From: Adiantum capillus-veneris
Taxonomy: Eukaryota > Streptophyta > Polypodiopsida > Polypodiales > Pteridaceae
DNA: 64,000 nt
Reading direction: 5' to 3'
Assembly: GCA_014529385.2 (NCBI GenBank)
Contig: CM043962.1
Coordinates: 50,999,405-51,063,404, forward strand
A program made the position numbers and the translations under genes. Numbering within the stretch: the first letter of the stretch is position 1; each line of letters opens with the position of its first letter. Under the pieces are notes generated by a model, which was not told where the DNA came from, did no database searches, and saw only the letters and a list, made by a program, of their open reading frames with translations. Below are positions 1 through 11,226 of the stretch, one piece after another.

Positions 1-768
1 ACCAATGTACAGTTGTGTGGGTTCATGCGCGATTGCCGAGGCAAGAGCCTCTTGCACAGGTACTGGATTAGCTAGCGGCTAATCCCCCCGCAGGTACAGG
101 TGAATTCGGAGAGGTTTCACGCCAGAAATCTCGTCCGATTCAAAGGGCAAGTAGCCCTACAGGTGCGGGAGCTCGAGAACTTGCTACGGATGCGACCGGC
201 ACGCGAAACGGAGCCCGAAACAGTGAATTACAGCCTGCTGTGTATTTTTGCAGGTTTAGGGTTTTGGCCCTAAACGGACCCTAATACCCCCAGGAGGTTC
301 GGGGATGCAAGGGGACCGCTGTACAGGTGATCTGGCGCATTTTCAGGGCTGAAAACAGAGAATTCAGCGTGCTGCAGATTCTCGCCAGGTTTTGCAAAGT
401 GCCCGTATGCGTTGGGAAAGTCGTTCAATGCGTGGGAATACTGACCGTGAAGGGTTCTAGTACAGTTATGCTGCCGAAATCGGGCTGGAACAGTGGAAAT
501 TCAGTCGAGTTTGTGCGGGGCAGCTTGTAAGGAACCACAACGTTTATTCCCTCTTTTGAACAATAAAGAAATACCGAAAGGGGTGCCTAAGTTAGGGGCC
601 AATCTGGTGCGTCTACTTATACAGGTGCAATCTAGCAGCCTGTATCCCTCTCCCCTTTGTTGTGTCTTGAAAGTACAGGTAAAATAGACGACTAATAATG
701 GGTGAAAGCTAAATCAAGGTTTAAAGTAAAGTCTACCGCCCTTTTTGGATTGAATAGGCCGGTTACAT
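1..768 (+). mobile_element. Family A LTR fragment (3' part), truncated at window start
   Basis: This is the reverse complement of the first ~760 bp of the A-element LTRs at 7050 and 14660, more diverged than those two are from each other. Its end (CCGGTTACA, 760-768) matches the A LTR terminus CCGGTTTCA. An AATAAA followed by GAAATACCGAAAGG lies at 563-580, as in the other A LTRs. No primer site of the A type follows, so it is a solo LTR or the 3' LTR of an element lying before the window. Short ORFs here are not genes. Confidence 0.85.
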
Positions 769-873
769 AGCCTTTGGAATTTTGTGATGTACGCGGCCAA
801 GGAACCCGTTTGGCTTAGGCGGCAAAGAGACATATGAAAAGACACGTCTCATGGTGAAGAGACATGACTTTAA

Positions 874-2108
874 TGTTAGGTGCAACGGAATGATTGTTTG
901 CGCTTTGCTCAAGATGAGTGCTCCGAACTGTGCTCAAGGGTTCCTTTTAGTTCTTATGGAAGGTAGAGCCTTCCGTTCTTAAATGGAAAGTGCTATGATC
1001 ACGAACAAAGTGAATGGACACTGTGCGTGCAAGTGTATGAGACTGAGAGATAGAGAGAGAAGAGAGATACGACAGTAGAGACAACGTAAAACCCTCCTCC
1101 GAAGGCCCCACTCGTTGGCGAGAGTGGTCTACTTTTGATTGCACAAAGGTGTACAATGATGATGCATGGGCTGATGCAAACGGGGACTATGCCGATGACG
1201 ACGACGACCTTAGGCTGAAACTTGTGGTCTTCTAATCGCTGAATTTCGGGACTGTTTCGGTGGCTGAAAATTACTGTTTTGGCTGCGTTTGTATGGGCTG
1301 AAAATGGGGGTTCTTTTGCAACCAATGGGCTGAATGTGCTACTGATCAAGCATGCTGAAAACGCTGCATATTCTGCTGCGTTTTGGCTGAAAATAAAAAA
1401 CGCTGGACTGTGGGCTGAGCGTTAGTAAAAACGCTAGGTCACTTGGTACTTCTGCTGCAAATTGGGTGGATCTGCAACCTCTAGGGGACTTGGGAGATGA
1501 GGGCGATCATGCAAGTGCTGAAAACGCCATGGAATCTGGTACTGACGAGGGAAAGCAAAAACGCTATCAAGCTGGTGGTGATGGCGATGATGCAAGGGGT
1601 GGAAACGCTGGGGATCTGGAGTTGCCAGTGGTGACTGCAAGGGAAAACGTTGGGCTGATGTGTGTATCCAAAAACGCTAGGGGGTGCTCAGTGCTGAGGG
1701 GTTTCTGTTGAGAAGTTGCCAGTTGAGCGGGAAGCTCCTGCTGCCTCTTCTGCCAGAAAGTGCTAACTTGGGTTTGCTTATATATTAACTTAGCAAAATT
1801 GCCCTACCTACTTTTGTTGGAAAGTCACTTAAAAATAATAAGTGAAAATACCAAAAATAGGGAAAATAGGCTAAATGCACTGGAAAATTCCCTTGATTGA
1901 ATCTGATGGATCCTGAAGGGAAAACTGATGATCATGTTGTGTGCAACCGGAGGATATGCATCTATGCTAAGTGACTGGGCATGCACGGTCTATGAATGGA
2001 CTAAGAAAAGTGCAAGATCATTGCTAATCTAGACTTGATTGAACTGATTGAACCGTGTTATGCTGTAGCTTGTCCACGGACACATAGGGTTGGATGTGTC
2101 ACGTGACA
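874..2108 (-). mobile_element. Solo LTR of family C (1235 bp)
   Basis: On the minus strand it begins TGTCACGTGACA (2108 leftwards) and ends CACCTAACA (to 874), the same termini as the 3' LTR of element C (22663-23762) and the solo LTR at 50636-51795. Flanks read CTTTA at 868-872 and CTTTA at 2109-2113; one extra A (873) separates the left copy from the LTR, so the TSD is probable, not perfect. No internal region is attached. It carries the same stretches with aaacgct motifs as the other C LTRs. Short ORFs at 999-1349 and 1466-1711 lie inside it and are not genes. Confidence 0.88.
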
Positions 2109-2136
2109 CTTTAGACGTAAAGACACATCCTTTTGG

Positions 2137-2258
2137 CGAAGGGCTGCAACCACTGCACGAAGAGTCGCAACTGTAGAGCGAAGGGGTGTGATAGTCGTCG
2201 AAGGAGTGTGGCTTTTGGCGAAGAGGCATGTCCCTTGAGCGAAAGGTCGTGACCATTC
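2137..2258. repeat. Tandem array, ~21-bp unit, six copies
   Basis: Six degenerate units of 20-21 bp each start with CGAAG or CGAAAGG (2137, 2158, 2179, 2199, 2219, 2240). Related AAGAGACAT-type units lie on the other side of the C solo LTR at about 812-872, which suggests that the LTR split the array. No coding function is seen. Confidence 0.6.
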
Positions 2259-2663
2259 AAGAATAGGGGTCCTCCTTGGCATGGCATTTTGCGTATCTGC
2301 AACTAGGAGTAGATGTAATAATGTAACATAGTCACAATCGTGACATGATACTTGCAGGTCAAAGAGTAAAAAATTTGGGCCAAATTAAAGTGGCCACACT
2401 CCTTAGTATTAAGTGTGAAAACCCACCGAGAGAAGGGTCACACCTCAGGGTGGCTGTCAACCAAGAAATGGGCCTCAAAGGGTGAAGTGCTAGGAAAAGT
2501 CTATTAGTGGTAATCAACCACAAGGCATTATCACAATCAACTCCAATAAGTCATAGCAAGAGACGAATTCCCCCATAGAGGTCAGTGCAAGGCAAGGACT
2601 TATGGTAATTATCTATTCTTACAGGTTAAGAATCATGGTGCCCAGAAGACACTATATTAGCTC
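2259..2663. other. Intergenic, no gene seen
   Basis: I see no protein family, RNA gene or clear repeat in this stretch. All frames are broken by stops. Confidence 0.5.
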
Positions 2664-2823
2664 CATTATGCATATCATAAGCAGGAATTGCCCATTGAGG
2701 AAATTGCAAAGTAGCAATCCAAGGTAGTCACCCCCAAGACAATAAAACCATCAGCTACATCGGTAGCTCAAGTGTAAGTGTGTGTAGCTGGTTGAAGCAA
2801 TTATAGCCAGATAAAGTGATAAA

Positions 2824-2849
2824 GTGTGTGTGTGTGTGTGTGCGCGCGC
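2824..2849. repeat. (GT)n(GC)n microsatellite
   Basis: About 19 bp of alternating GT followed directly by GCGCGC, 26 bp of uninterrupted alternating purine-pyrimidine, a sequence type able to adopt Z-DNA. Confidence 0.9.
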
Positions 2850-2970
2850 ATTATGCATATCATGAGCCAAAATTTCCCATGGAGGAAAAGTATCTATCCC
2901 AGGTATTCACCCATCAGACAAAAAGCCATTAGCTACATCAATATTCAAGTAGCAATCCCAACAATTGAAC

Positions 2971-3095
2971 CATAGTCACAAGGGACACGTCCCGAGGAGT
3001 GGGGACGTGGCTCAAATGGATTTTTAGTGTAAAAAAGAGGGCAGGATGGCAAGTGGGGACGGGAAGCCCAAAAATGGGCATCCCTTGTGACTATG
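2971..3095. mobile_element. Palindromic MITE-like element, 125 bp
   Basis: Perfect 15-bp terminal inverted repeats, CATAGTCACAAGGGA at 2971-2985 and its reverse complement at 3081-3095, enclose ~95 bp with further partial complementarity (GGGACGTGG against CACGTCCC). It interrupts the second unit of the local tandem duplication, which supports insertion. It has no coding capacity. I could not find a clean target-site duplication, so the superfamily is open and it could be only a hairpin. Confidence 0.5.
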
Positions 3096-3159
3096 AATAA
3101 TTTAAGTATAAGTGTGAGTGTAGCTAGATGTAGCAATCATAGTCAGATGAATTGACCAA

Positions 3160-3252
<93 letters not shown>
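3160..3252. repeat. (GT)n-(GA)n microsatellite
   Basis: Six GT units pass into about 40 uninterrupted GA units. ORFs of Arg-Glu or Ser-Leu across it are artefacts. Confidence 0.97.
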
Positions 3253-3254
<2 letters not shown>

Positions 3255-5727
3255 TCTTCAATTTGATTCTTGCAATTTGGTTCTTCACTGTGTGTATGTG
3301 TAAGAGCTTGCCAATTTACCAACGATCGTATGTGTTGAAGAAGAGAGAGAGAACGTGTTTGCAAATTCAAAAGTTAGCATAGAGGTTTTTAAAGTGAATC
3401 AAATTATTGTATAGTGGGCAAAATGACACGTGTACAATTTTTTAGCGCGACCCCAAATTAAACGGCCAGTGTATCCGGGAATCGAACGTGTAGCCTGCAA
3501 CGAAAAAAAACGTCTCTCCCTCTCTCTCTCTGTGGAATTGAACGCATGTTGTTTCAAGGTATTGAAACATTTCAGTTTGGCCCCACGCCCGTTTCAACGT
3601 TTCAGCACTTTGAAAATGTCATTTCTTGTTTCTATGATTAGTGATCTATGACCTTATCTTGGTGTTGGATGATGAGATAAATCAGCTAGAGGTTCCAAGA
3701 ACCATAAGCTCACTTCCAAGGAGTTGGAGAAGCTTGAGCACAACCAATGCTCATAGGATTGGCCGAATGCTAGGATCTGGTGCTTTTTCTTTTCTTGAAT
3801 TATACTTAGTAGACACTCCGACACATTCAAAATGCATAATTGCTTGGGACATTTTGACTCACTACGACAAGGTTTACAATAAGATCATGCCTATGAAGAG
3901 ACGTCACCTGGAGGTTCACTTGCCGACTTTGGGCCCTCGAGATTCCAAATACGAAGGACCACATACATAAAATGCATGAGATGCACCTTGTGATTCTTCA
4001 GGCTTGATAACACATCTCACACTAGAGAACAGTCCTTTCTACTCGGCCTTGATTACTTCGAGGAGATTTGACTCGAGAAAAGCTTGTTCCCCCAGTGTTG
4101 GATAAGAAGGCATGTTTACGGAGCTCTACATTTAGATGGGGCTTTGAGGTCTTGTTCAAACAATCAGCCAAGACATCAAAGAAAAATTAAAAACAAAAAA
4201 GGATGATACTTCTCAATACAGTGGAAGTTTTGAAAAAGGAGTCACAAGAGTGGTGCATATGACATATCAGAGGACGGGGCCAAAGAAATTGGGTTGGCCA
4301 ACATTGCATCGGATTTACATTCCGGTGGCGAAGCTAAGATCACCCATGATGTGGCTCTCATGCACTTGTTTCATCTACAGGTAACTTGATAACAAGAAAA
4401 TTTAAAGATAAATGTATGCCAAATATAATTTTTGGAGCCAGGAATTGTGTTTTTGATGCTTGTAAGTCGAGATGCTCAAGAGTTCCCGAAGTGCAAGTTT
4501 ATGGGTCGATAATTTAGTACTTGAAATGCTCTCCATGCCCATCTTTTCGACTCGCTGATCGGGCCTCGGGGTCCACATGGAGAAGTTATGACACTTCAAT
4601 ATTTTTTGGGGGACAGGTTTGTACTTCTGGATTGGTCTCGAGATGCATGCCTGAGTGATTATTTCAACTCGACAGGGTCTTGATTGCTAGCTCCTAACCC
4701 AAGTTACCTGGTGTGCTTCACAATGCTCAAATTGGATCTTAATTGTTCAAGTTATAATCAACTCAATTACTGATGAGAAGGTGTGCAGTTCCGGGCTTCC
4801 ATGAGAAGGGGAAATGTGATGCCAAAGTAGATGAAGTTTTAAGATTTGTGGTCGAACTTGACTTCGCTACACAAGGCAAGCATAGCCACGAAAAAAATCA
4901 CGAGGATTTGAAAGCCACAAGCTTCTCTCTTCAAAACGGACTAAAAGCATGTGCTTATTAGAAATATTGGTACCAAGTTACAATAATGGAGTGCTTGGCA
5001 ATGCTTGGTCGATAAGTATGCCTAATGGGATGCACTTCACAGATTGCTTGAAGAGCTTACTGTCAAAAATGTTGTAACTTGGAGTATAAAAAGGGCAAGG
5101 GTGGCCAACAAAAGGGGCACCCTTGGCCAATGCAATGGCCACCCGCCTTCGTGAAGAAGAAAACAAAAAAGGATATATGAAGTGCTCAAGTTGTAGAATG
5201 ATTGAAGGCATATTTCCATGCTCGGGGGTGAAAAAGGGTTGAAGACAGATTCTCATGCTTGGAGGTTTAAGAAGGGTTGAAGACAGAGAAGAAAAAAGGG
5301 TAGTGGGGTGGCTACCTGCTATCGTTTCCCTCTCGATCGGAATTAAGAGTAGAAAAAGGGTTTTCGCATGTTCAAGGACTTGGAAAAAGGAAGGGTGAGC
5401 TCCACAACCGATGGACAGTGGTCGATGTTTGAATTAAGCGATCCGGAATGGCGGAACAGGCATCCGGAACGGTCAACTAAAAAGTCAAAAGGTTTTTTTA
5501 ACTAGCCATTTGGGGATATATTTGGAGCTGTTTGGGGGCAAATTGGGGACAGGTTTGGGGGGGACTGATTTGGAACTGTTTGGGGGCTCATCTCACCTCC
5601 TCCTCAAGCTCTCAATGTCTCTCTACTGAGCTACTCTCCTTGCCAAAGCTTTCAGCTTCTTCTATTTATTCTTTTTTTGCAGAAAGCACACTACCCTCAA
5701 GGAGAAAATGTGGCTTCTACCTCTCTT
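3253..5727. other. Intergenic, no recognised gene
   Basis: No protein family could be recognised. The longest open frame is 3641-3970 (+, 109 codons), following a short CT-rich patch; its protein has no domain I know, no recognisable start context and no partner. A frame at 4773-4961 is equally uninformative. A 5'-GGGTTGAAGACAGA-3' phrase is repeated at about 5236 and 5274. Probably decayed transposon sequence. Confidence 0.45.
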
Positions 5728-5840
5728 TCTCAAGCTCCATCCCTCCCTCTCGTGTCTCAAGCTCCATCCCCCCCCCCCCCCCCCCCCCCCCAAGAGAGAG
5801 TCAAACTCCATCCCTCTCTCTCAAGCTCCGTCATCACAAA
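5728..5840. repeat. CT-rich minisatellite with a 24-nt poly-C run
   Basis: The phrase CAAGCTCCATCCC or a close variant occurs four times (about 5739, 5758, 5802, 5823). The second copy is expanded into 24 consecutive C residues (5768-5791). The 216-codon frame that crosses it (5532-6182) is low-complexity and not a gene. Confidence 0.7.
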
Positions 5841-6088
5841 ACATGGCTAAATATGGCTCTAATTAGAGAGGTCGAATTCAAAAGCTTAGCTTATAATTTT
5901 CCACTAGCATATGAGCTTATAATACATGAAATATATATAGTTTCTATAGTCTCCCATTCCGGTCCCCCTCCTCCCTCTTGTTCTCGTCCCGTTCCCACCC
6001 TCCCGTTCTTATTCCCTGTTCCCGTTCCGGGTAACTTTGCGGTGCAGTCTCGGCTCACCTCTCCACACCTATCCCCCCACATTGGAGA

Positions 6089-6755
6089 CATATACCTAGA
6101 TGAATCCCGAATAAGCCCAAATTCACCTTTAGAGCAAAGTGCGAGGTATAGACTCATAGTAGTCATCCACAAGATAATATAGCCATCAACTCCATCATAC
6201 ATAGTATCGACTAAATACTACGACATCCCTATTTATGTACTGATTTTTTGTCATTAACTCTAGAGATGCAAGGCAGACTCAACCATAATGAATCCTAGCA
6301 CAGGCAAAAGCTTTAAATAGGAAAATCAACACATAATAAGGTAGTTGATAAGGCATACACACTACAAAAGATAGAAAGAATTAGCACAATATCAATTGAT
6401 CGTAACTCGTACGAAAACTTCTTAAGTGCAAAGTCTGCATATCCACTATACGACTAAAAAATATATCTCGATGAATCGAGGATAAGCCCAAATTCACTTT
6501 TAAAGGAAAGTGCAATCTATAGACTCATGGTAGTCATCCACAAGACTATATAACCATCCGCTCCATCATGCATAGTGTCGGCCAAATACTACAACATCCT
6601 CACTAATGTTGTCAGTGCCCAATAGTGGGTGTAGAACTTGGTACTAAAATATGCTCCCACACTTACACAGCAAATACATACACAAGCATTCATCAATACA
6701 AAGATCTATGTAAAATTAACACATAACAAGGTAGTTGATAAGGCATACGCAAAGA
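6089..6755. repeat. Diverged direct duplication, ~371-390 bp offset
   Basis: The segment 6089-6365 recurs at 6460-6755: ATAAGCCCAAATTCAC at 6111 and 6482, GACTCAT..GTAGTCATCCACAAGA, and GGTAGTTGATAAGGCATAC at 6340 and 6730. No coding potential was seen; possibly leader or LTR debris of an older element. Confidence 0.65.
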
Positions 6756-6789
6756 GTTATGAAGGAAATGCTCTTGCTTGATTTCATTC

Positions 6790-7049
6790 TGTCACAAGTT
6801 GGTGATGTGGCATGCCCAACCCGTGACGACGAGGCCGAGGCCGAGAGGACAAGGAGTTAGAGTTAAAGAACTTGAACCCAAAAGAACTGCATAAGTTGTG
6901 GCCGAGGGGCCTAAAAAAGGGGTTAGGACTTTAAAAACCTAACCCACCAACTTCAAGAACTCATAAAGCACTAGCCTAGTGGCCTAAACCCTAAAAACTC
7001 AAAAGCGTTAAGGCTGCAGGAAATTTTTGAAAATTGCGTTGACTAGCTG
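6790..7049 (+). mobile_element. Family B LTR (copy B'), left piece, split by element A
   Basis: Begins TGTCACAAGTTGGTGATG, matching the terminus of family-B LTRs (TGTCACAAA..GATGACGTGGC in the solo copy read on the minus strand). At 7045-7049 it is interrupted by element A; the LTR resumes at 16214 after the second AGCTG target copy. It is in plus orientation. The distal part of this LTR is missing because another B element (16372 onward) begins where it stops. Confidence 0.65.
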
Positions 7050-8620
7050 TGAAACCGGCCCGTAGGGCGGTAGACGTTAGCTTTCACCCGAAATTCTTTA
7101 CTTTAGACACACACACAGAGCACTTTGCAAAGGTAACCTGTAACGAGGATTAACACCTAAGTACACACACGGCTCGTAAGCTAGAATGCTCCGAGCAGAC
7201 ACCGACAACCTGTAGGCCCCAAAATTGGCGCCCCTTTCGGTATTTCTTTATTCTTTAACAGAGGGAATAAAACCTGTCATATCCTACAAGCTGCCCCACA
7301 CAATCTAGGATGAGAAACACCTGTTCTGGCCCGATTTCGGCAGCATAACTGTACTAGGACGCTTCACAGTCAGTATCCCCACGCAATAGGTGACTTTCCC
7401 GACGCATACGGACACTTTGCAAAACCTGGCGAGAATCTGCAGCACGCTGAATTCTCTGTTTTCTGCCCCGAAAATGCGCCAGTTCTCCTGTACAGCGGTC
7501 CCCTCGCGTCCCCGAACCTCCTGGGGGTATTAGGGTCCATTTAGGGCCGAAACCCTAAACCTGCAAAAATACACAGCAGGCTGTAATTCCCTGTTTTGGG
7601 CTCCGTTTCTCGTGCGGGTCGCATCTGTAGCAAGACCTCGAGCTCCCGCACCTGTAGGGCTACTTGCCCTTTGAATCGGACGAGATTTCTGGCGTGAAAC
7701 CTTTCCGAATTCACCTGTACCTTCGGGGGATTAGCCGCTAGCTAATCCAGTACCTGTGCAAGAGGCTTTTGCCTCGGCAATCGTGCATGAACCCACATAA
7801 CTGTACATTGGTCAAATGAAAAGACCACTAGTGGGGCATAACATACTGCTCGTAGGGAGAGAGAGGGCAGTGCGTAGCGTGCAGGGCATCACTCCTGGCA
7901 CCGCACTGTACATAAGAGGGAAAGGAAGCACTCCATAGCTCTTAACCTGTGACGGAATGCAAAAGAGGCCCTCTCCCAGCTTAAAATTCAGCGCCCATTT
8001 TTCCCTTGAGAGGCAAGTGCACAGAAAAGTGCCACTTGGCGCATTTACAAGAATTTTCCCGTTTCGGGTTCGCCGCTTAAAAATATCCTGACCGGTTGCC
8101 CGGTTGACTTCGCGGCAGAGTTGTAAAACGTTCCCCTAGTCATAGCGGAGGTAATGACGCGAACACATTTCTCGGCCCAAAATAGCAGTTCCCTAAATTT
8201 TAGGAGATGCTTCCGTTGGGCTCCCACTGGTCTTCTGACCATCTATCCTCATTGGGACCGCATCCAAAAAAGCAATGTGACCCAACTATCGGATACTTTC
8301 AGTTGGTAGTCACACCTTGACTTTAGGCCTTTATTGAGTTCACTTCCTAGTATCCACCAACTTGCTAAGTGCGACGGGGGGACCTATATGATCTTGCTCT
8401 GAGCCTAGGCATCCTCTTACCATACGAATTCCAGTGCCGACCACTACCCATCTGCGGGTGAAACTACCGTTCACATTGGCCATACAATGTCCGACCGTTT
8501 GCTACTTCAAGACGAGGGTCTCAAAAATAAAACAAAACCCATTGGAAAGAAACCAACAACTAAAGTTAGCAATTGCCACGTCCTCGTGACATAGTTAACA
8601 GTTGCTACGTCCCCGTGACA
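7050..8620 (-). repeat. 3' LTR of element A (1571 bp)
   Basis: TG..CA ended. It is 22 bp longer than the 5' LTR, mainly from an ACCCACATAACTGTACATTG segment at about 7789-7811 that the other LTR lacks. On the minus strand it holds AATAAAGAAATACCGAAAGG (about 7255-7231), a likely polyadenylation region shared with family B. Frames such as 8045-8242 recur in the other LTR only because the LTR is duplicated. Confidence 0.96.
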
Positions 8621-8632
8621 TACCCCCCTCTG
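8621..8632 (-). other. Polypurine tract of element A
   Basis: On the minus strand CAGAGGGGGGTA directly precedes the TG of the 3' LTR, the site where plus-strand DNA synthesis starts. Confidence 0.9.
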
Positions 8633-8791
8633 GAAATCGCAAACGTCCTCGATTGCATACCATAAATACACGCCGCTGATGATCTTGTGCTATTTACACT
8701 CTTTTATCATCGCATGTATCCGCAAGAAAGGTTATAACATATAGATACAAATGACTTAATGAGGCCTTCATACTTTTGTCATTTCCATCTA

Positions 8792-9259
8792 TTACACTGA
8801 ATTCATATGTACATTTGATGTACTAGCTCTATCATTAGCCCTCCTTTGGACACGTTGGGTTGGGGCATAAGTAGGCTGTAACCCAAAGGCTTCAAGGTAA
8901 AGCTGCAATACATTTGGTGACTCTGACAGTTCATGCTCTTCCATCCACTTTGCATCCATAGGCGGATAGTTCTTGAACTTCACCAAATAGCGTCTTGCAA
9001 CTTGTCCTTTAACTTTCCTGTCCTTATGTGCCAAAACTTGCTCAGGTACCAGGATCTCATCAAGTTCCTCAACTTCTGGCTGGTCCTCATCTGGCATATC
9101 TTCTGGCACATCACCCACGAAGGGTCTTAGAAGACTCACGTGAAACGCATTATGAATCTTCCACGCATTAGGCAATTTCAGCCTGTAAGCCACATTGCTG
9201 ATCTTGTCAAGCACTTGAAAAGGCCCATAGTAACGCATGCTGAGCTTAGGAAACAGTCG
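8792..9259 (-). pseudogene. Element A integrase C-terminus with chromodomain
   Basis: The frame (M at 9238) opens with [11 protein letters not shown] and [11 protein letters not shown], the conserved integrase C-terminal module of gypsy elements. A chromodomain follows (about residues 60-125): [13 protein letters not shown], then [18 protein letters not shown]. Such domains direct integration to particular chromatin. It ends at 8792, about 170 bp before the polypurine tract. It lies in a different frame from the integrase core upstream, so it was once the C-terminal part of the same polyprotein and is now separated by a 1-nt indel near 9260. Confidence 0.9.
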
Positions 9260-10654
9260 TTCCTAGCCCTTCAATCTTCTTTAACCTTGCCTTCTCGAAC
9301 CTTAACAGAACCCAATCACCAGGTGATAACAACAATTCACGACGGTGACAATTAGCAGCCTTTTTCTGCTTTGCTTGAGTCTTCTCCAAGGCAACTATAA
9401 TCTTCTTATACATCTCATCCATGTTCTCAACATATCGTTCTACCTCAAAGATCTTGTCCTTTGTATGCAAAATGGGAGGAACTTTTTTGCCGCCTTCAAC
9501 AATCTCAAAAGGTGCTTTGCCAGTAGACGAATGCACCGTATTATTGTACGCATACTCAAGCATAGGCAAATATTGTTCCCACTTGCCCTTATTATCTGAC
9601 ACATAGCATTTCAGCAGATCTAAGACAATAGAATTAGCCTCTTCTGACTGTCCATTAGTTTGTGGATGAAACGAAGACGAGAACTTGAGCGTAGTGCCCA
9701 TGTTCTCAAACAATATTCTCCAGAACAAACTGGTCATGCGAGGATCACGATCACTGATAATCGATTGTGGCATACCATGGTACTTAAACACATTGTACAT
9801 GAACAAGTGTGCCATCTGATCAGATTTTATCTTCTTCCTGACAGGGATAAAATGGGCCTGCTTGCTGAACCTGCAGATAATGGTCCATATACCATCACTC
9901 CCTGCTGGCGTCCTTGGAAGATCAAAGATAAAGTCCATAGCAATGCTTTTCCATGGCTTATCCGGAATCGGCAGTGGTTGTAACAACCCTGGTGCCTTTT
10001 GCCTGTCAAACTTGACCTTTTGGCAAACTATGCATGCTCGCACGAAGGCATCCACATCTCTCCTCAAGGTAGGCCAATAGAAGAATGTCTCTACCGCTTT
10101 AATTGTTGCATCAATGCCACGATGCCATGCATACGGTGGGACATGACTCTCTTCCATGACCTTATGTCGCAGTGGCCTAGTGACACAAAGTCTGCCATGC
10201 ATCATCATAAAACCATCTCTGAGGAGGTAGTGCTCGTGATATTGCCCCTCTTGTAACTGTTCAAAGATCCTTGCAAAATCTTCATCAGCAGTATACCGTT
10301 CCTTCATGTTATCTAACTCATGATGATAAGGAATTGACACAACTGAAATTTGTGGCTTTCTTGATAATGCATCAGCCACAACATTCTTCTTGCCTTCCAC
10401 ATGCATAATCTGGAAGTGGAACATGGAAAGAATGTTTGCCCATCGCGTATGCTTTTCGTATAACTTTGACTGTGTCAAGAAGTATCGCAAGGTCTGATGT
10501 TCTGTTTGGACAACAAAATCAGCACCTAAGAGGTAGTGCTTCCAACTAGAAAGCGCATGAATCACGGTCAAGAGCTCTTTCTCATAGACTTGCATAGTCC
10601 TCTCTGGCCCTTGCAAAATTCGGCTTTCATAAGCTACTACCCGTCCATCTTGCA
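9246..10654 (-). pseudogene. Element A RNase H (C-terminal half) and integrase
   Basis: The frame reads out of the solo LTR at 10660 into RNase H residues VVAYESRILQGPERTM, YEKELLTVIHAL and HTRWANILSMFHF, then DALSRKP. The integrase zinc-binding region follows (HRGIDATIKAV, CIVCQKVKF) and then the catalytic core: MDFIFDLPRT (first Asp, near 9934), ISDRDPRMTS (second Asp, near 9750) and HPQTNGQSEEAN (Glu). All three DDE residues are present. The intact core but broken flanks suggest fairly recent death. The frame stops at 9246 through a frameshift. Confidence 0.95.
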
Positions 10655-10659
10655 TTAGC

Positions 10660-11226
10660 TGTAACAAACTTGGACACTCCAAGTCAAGATTCAACCGCGA
10701 CAGCACCAAATAACCACTTCAAAACAATTCACAGATCACAATAGATTTGCACTGGCCCGGCGGAGTTCCGTGCCTAGAGATATTGGCCCCAAAGACTGGC
10801 GCCCCTTTCGGTATTTCTTTTTGTATTAATCAATCATCAAAGTACAAGAGAGTGGTTAGGGTTTCACTCTCAGACTCTGCGTCCAGATGCTCTGAGAAGT
10901 GAGGCCCTCACCACTAATTTAAAGGTTACAAGGGATGCCCAAAAGCAGAGCCCCAAAAGCTTTTAAAATCAAAAGCATCAGTTCTCTCTCTCTCTCTTAG
11001 AGAGTCTTTTCTCTTTTTTTAATAAAAAAAAAGCAAAAGCAAAATTCGCGTCGCTCATCATTTTCCAAAAAAAAAATAAATAAAAAAAATTAATTTTTTT
11101 TTAATAATCCGCCTCCGCGATTTCCGGAATTTAGGGTTTTTGGCAAAAATTAGGGTTTGTAGGAATTTTAGGGTTTCTGGCAGAAATTAGGGTTTCTGCT
11201 GTCCGCCACGTCATCACTTTGTGACA
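10660..11226 (-). mobile_element. Solo LTR of family B inside element A's RNase H (567 bp)
   Basis: Begins TGTAACAAACTTGG and ends CATCACTTTGTGACA on the plus strand. The 5-bp target duplication TTAGC flanks it exactly (10655-10659, 11227-11231). The ends match the B1 LTR (16372-16920). LTR plus one target copy is 572 bp, and the frames of the two RNase H halves differ by exactly this amount modulo 3, so the disrupted ORF was open at this point before insertion. No internal region remains: a solo LTR left by LTR-LTR recombination. Confidence 0.96.

Larger units (their letters stand above)
2664..3170. repeat. Diverged tandem duplication, 185-bp unit
   Basis: The segment starting ATTATGCATATCAT at 2665 recurs at 2850 (offset 185). 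Both copies run through a 'caattgccca..gaggaaa', 'tattcaccc' and 'agctacatc' series and end in a (GT)n tract (2824 and 3160). The second copy is longer because the palindromic element at 2971-3095 interrupts it. Confidence 0.65.

Noticed and set aside
3152-3382. Arg-Glu and Ser-Leu repeat ORFs (also at 25780, 29263, 37414, 54303, 56207, 60361)
   Set aside because: They are translations of (GA/CT)n microsatellites.
3465-3495. tRNA-like B box on the minus strand (CGTTCGATTCCCGG), suggesting a tRNA or SINE
   Set aside because: No A box, no cloverleaf and no defined tail; not enough for a tRNA or SINE call.
3641-3970. 109-codon plus-strand frame as a possible small gene
   Set aside because: No recognisable domain, no start context or splice partners, and the neighbourhood is decayed; mentioned only in the stretch annotation.
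5532-6182. 216-codon open frame, the longest outside transposon coding regions in the first 7 kb
   Set aside because: Ser/Pro/Leu low-complexity protein produced by CT-rich repeats and the C24 run; no domain and no conservation signal.
8045-8242. 65-codon minus-strand frame present again almost unchanged at 15633-15830
   Set aside because: The recurrence is due to the two LTRs of element A, not to a conserved gene.
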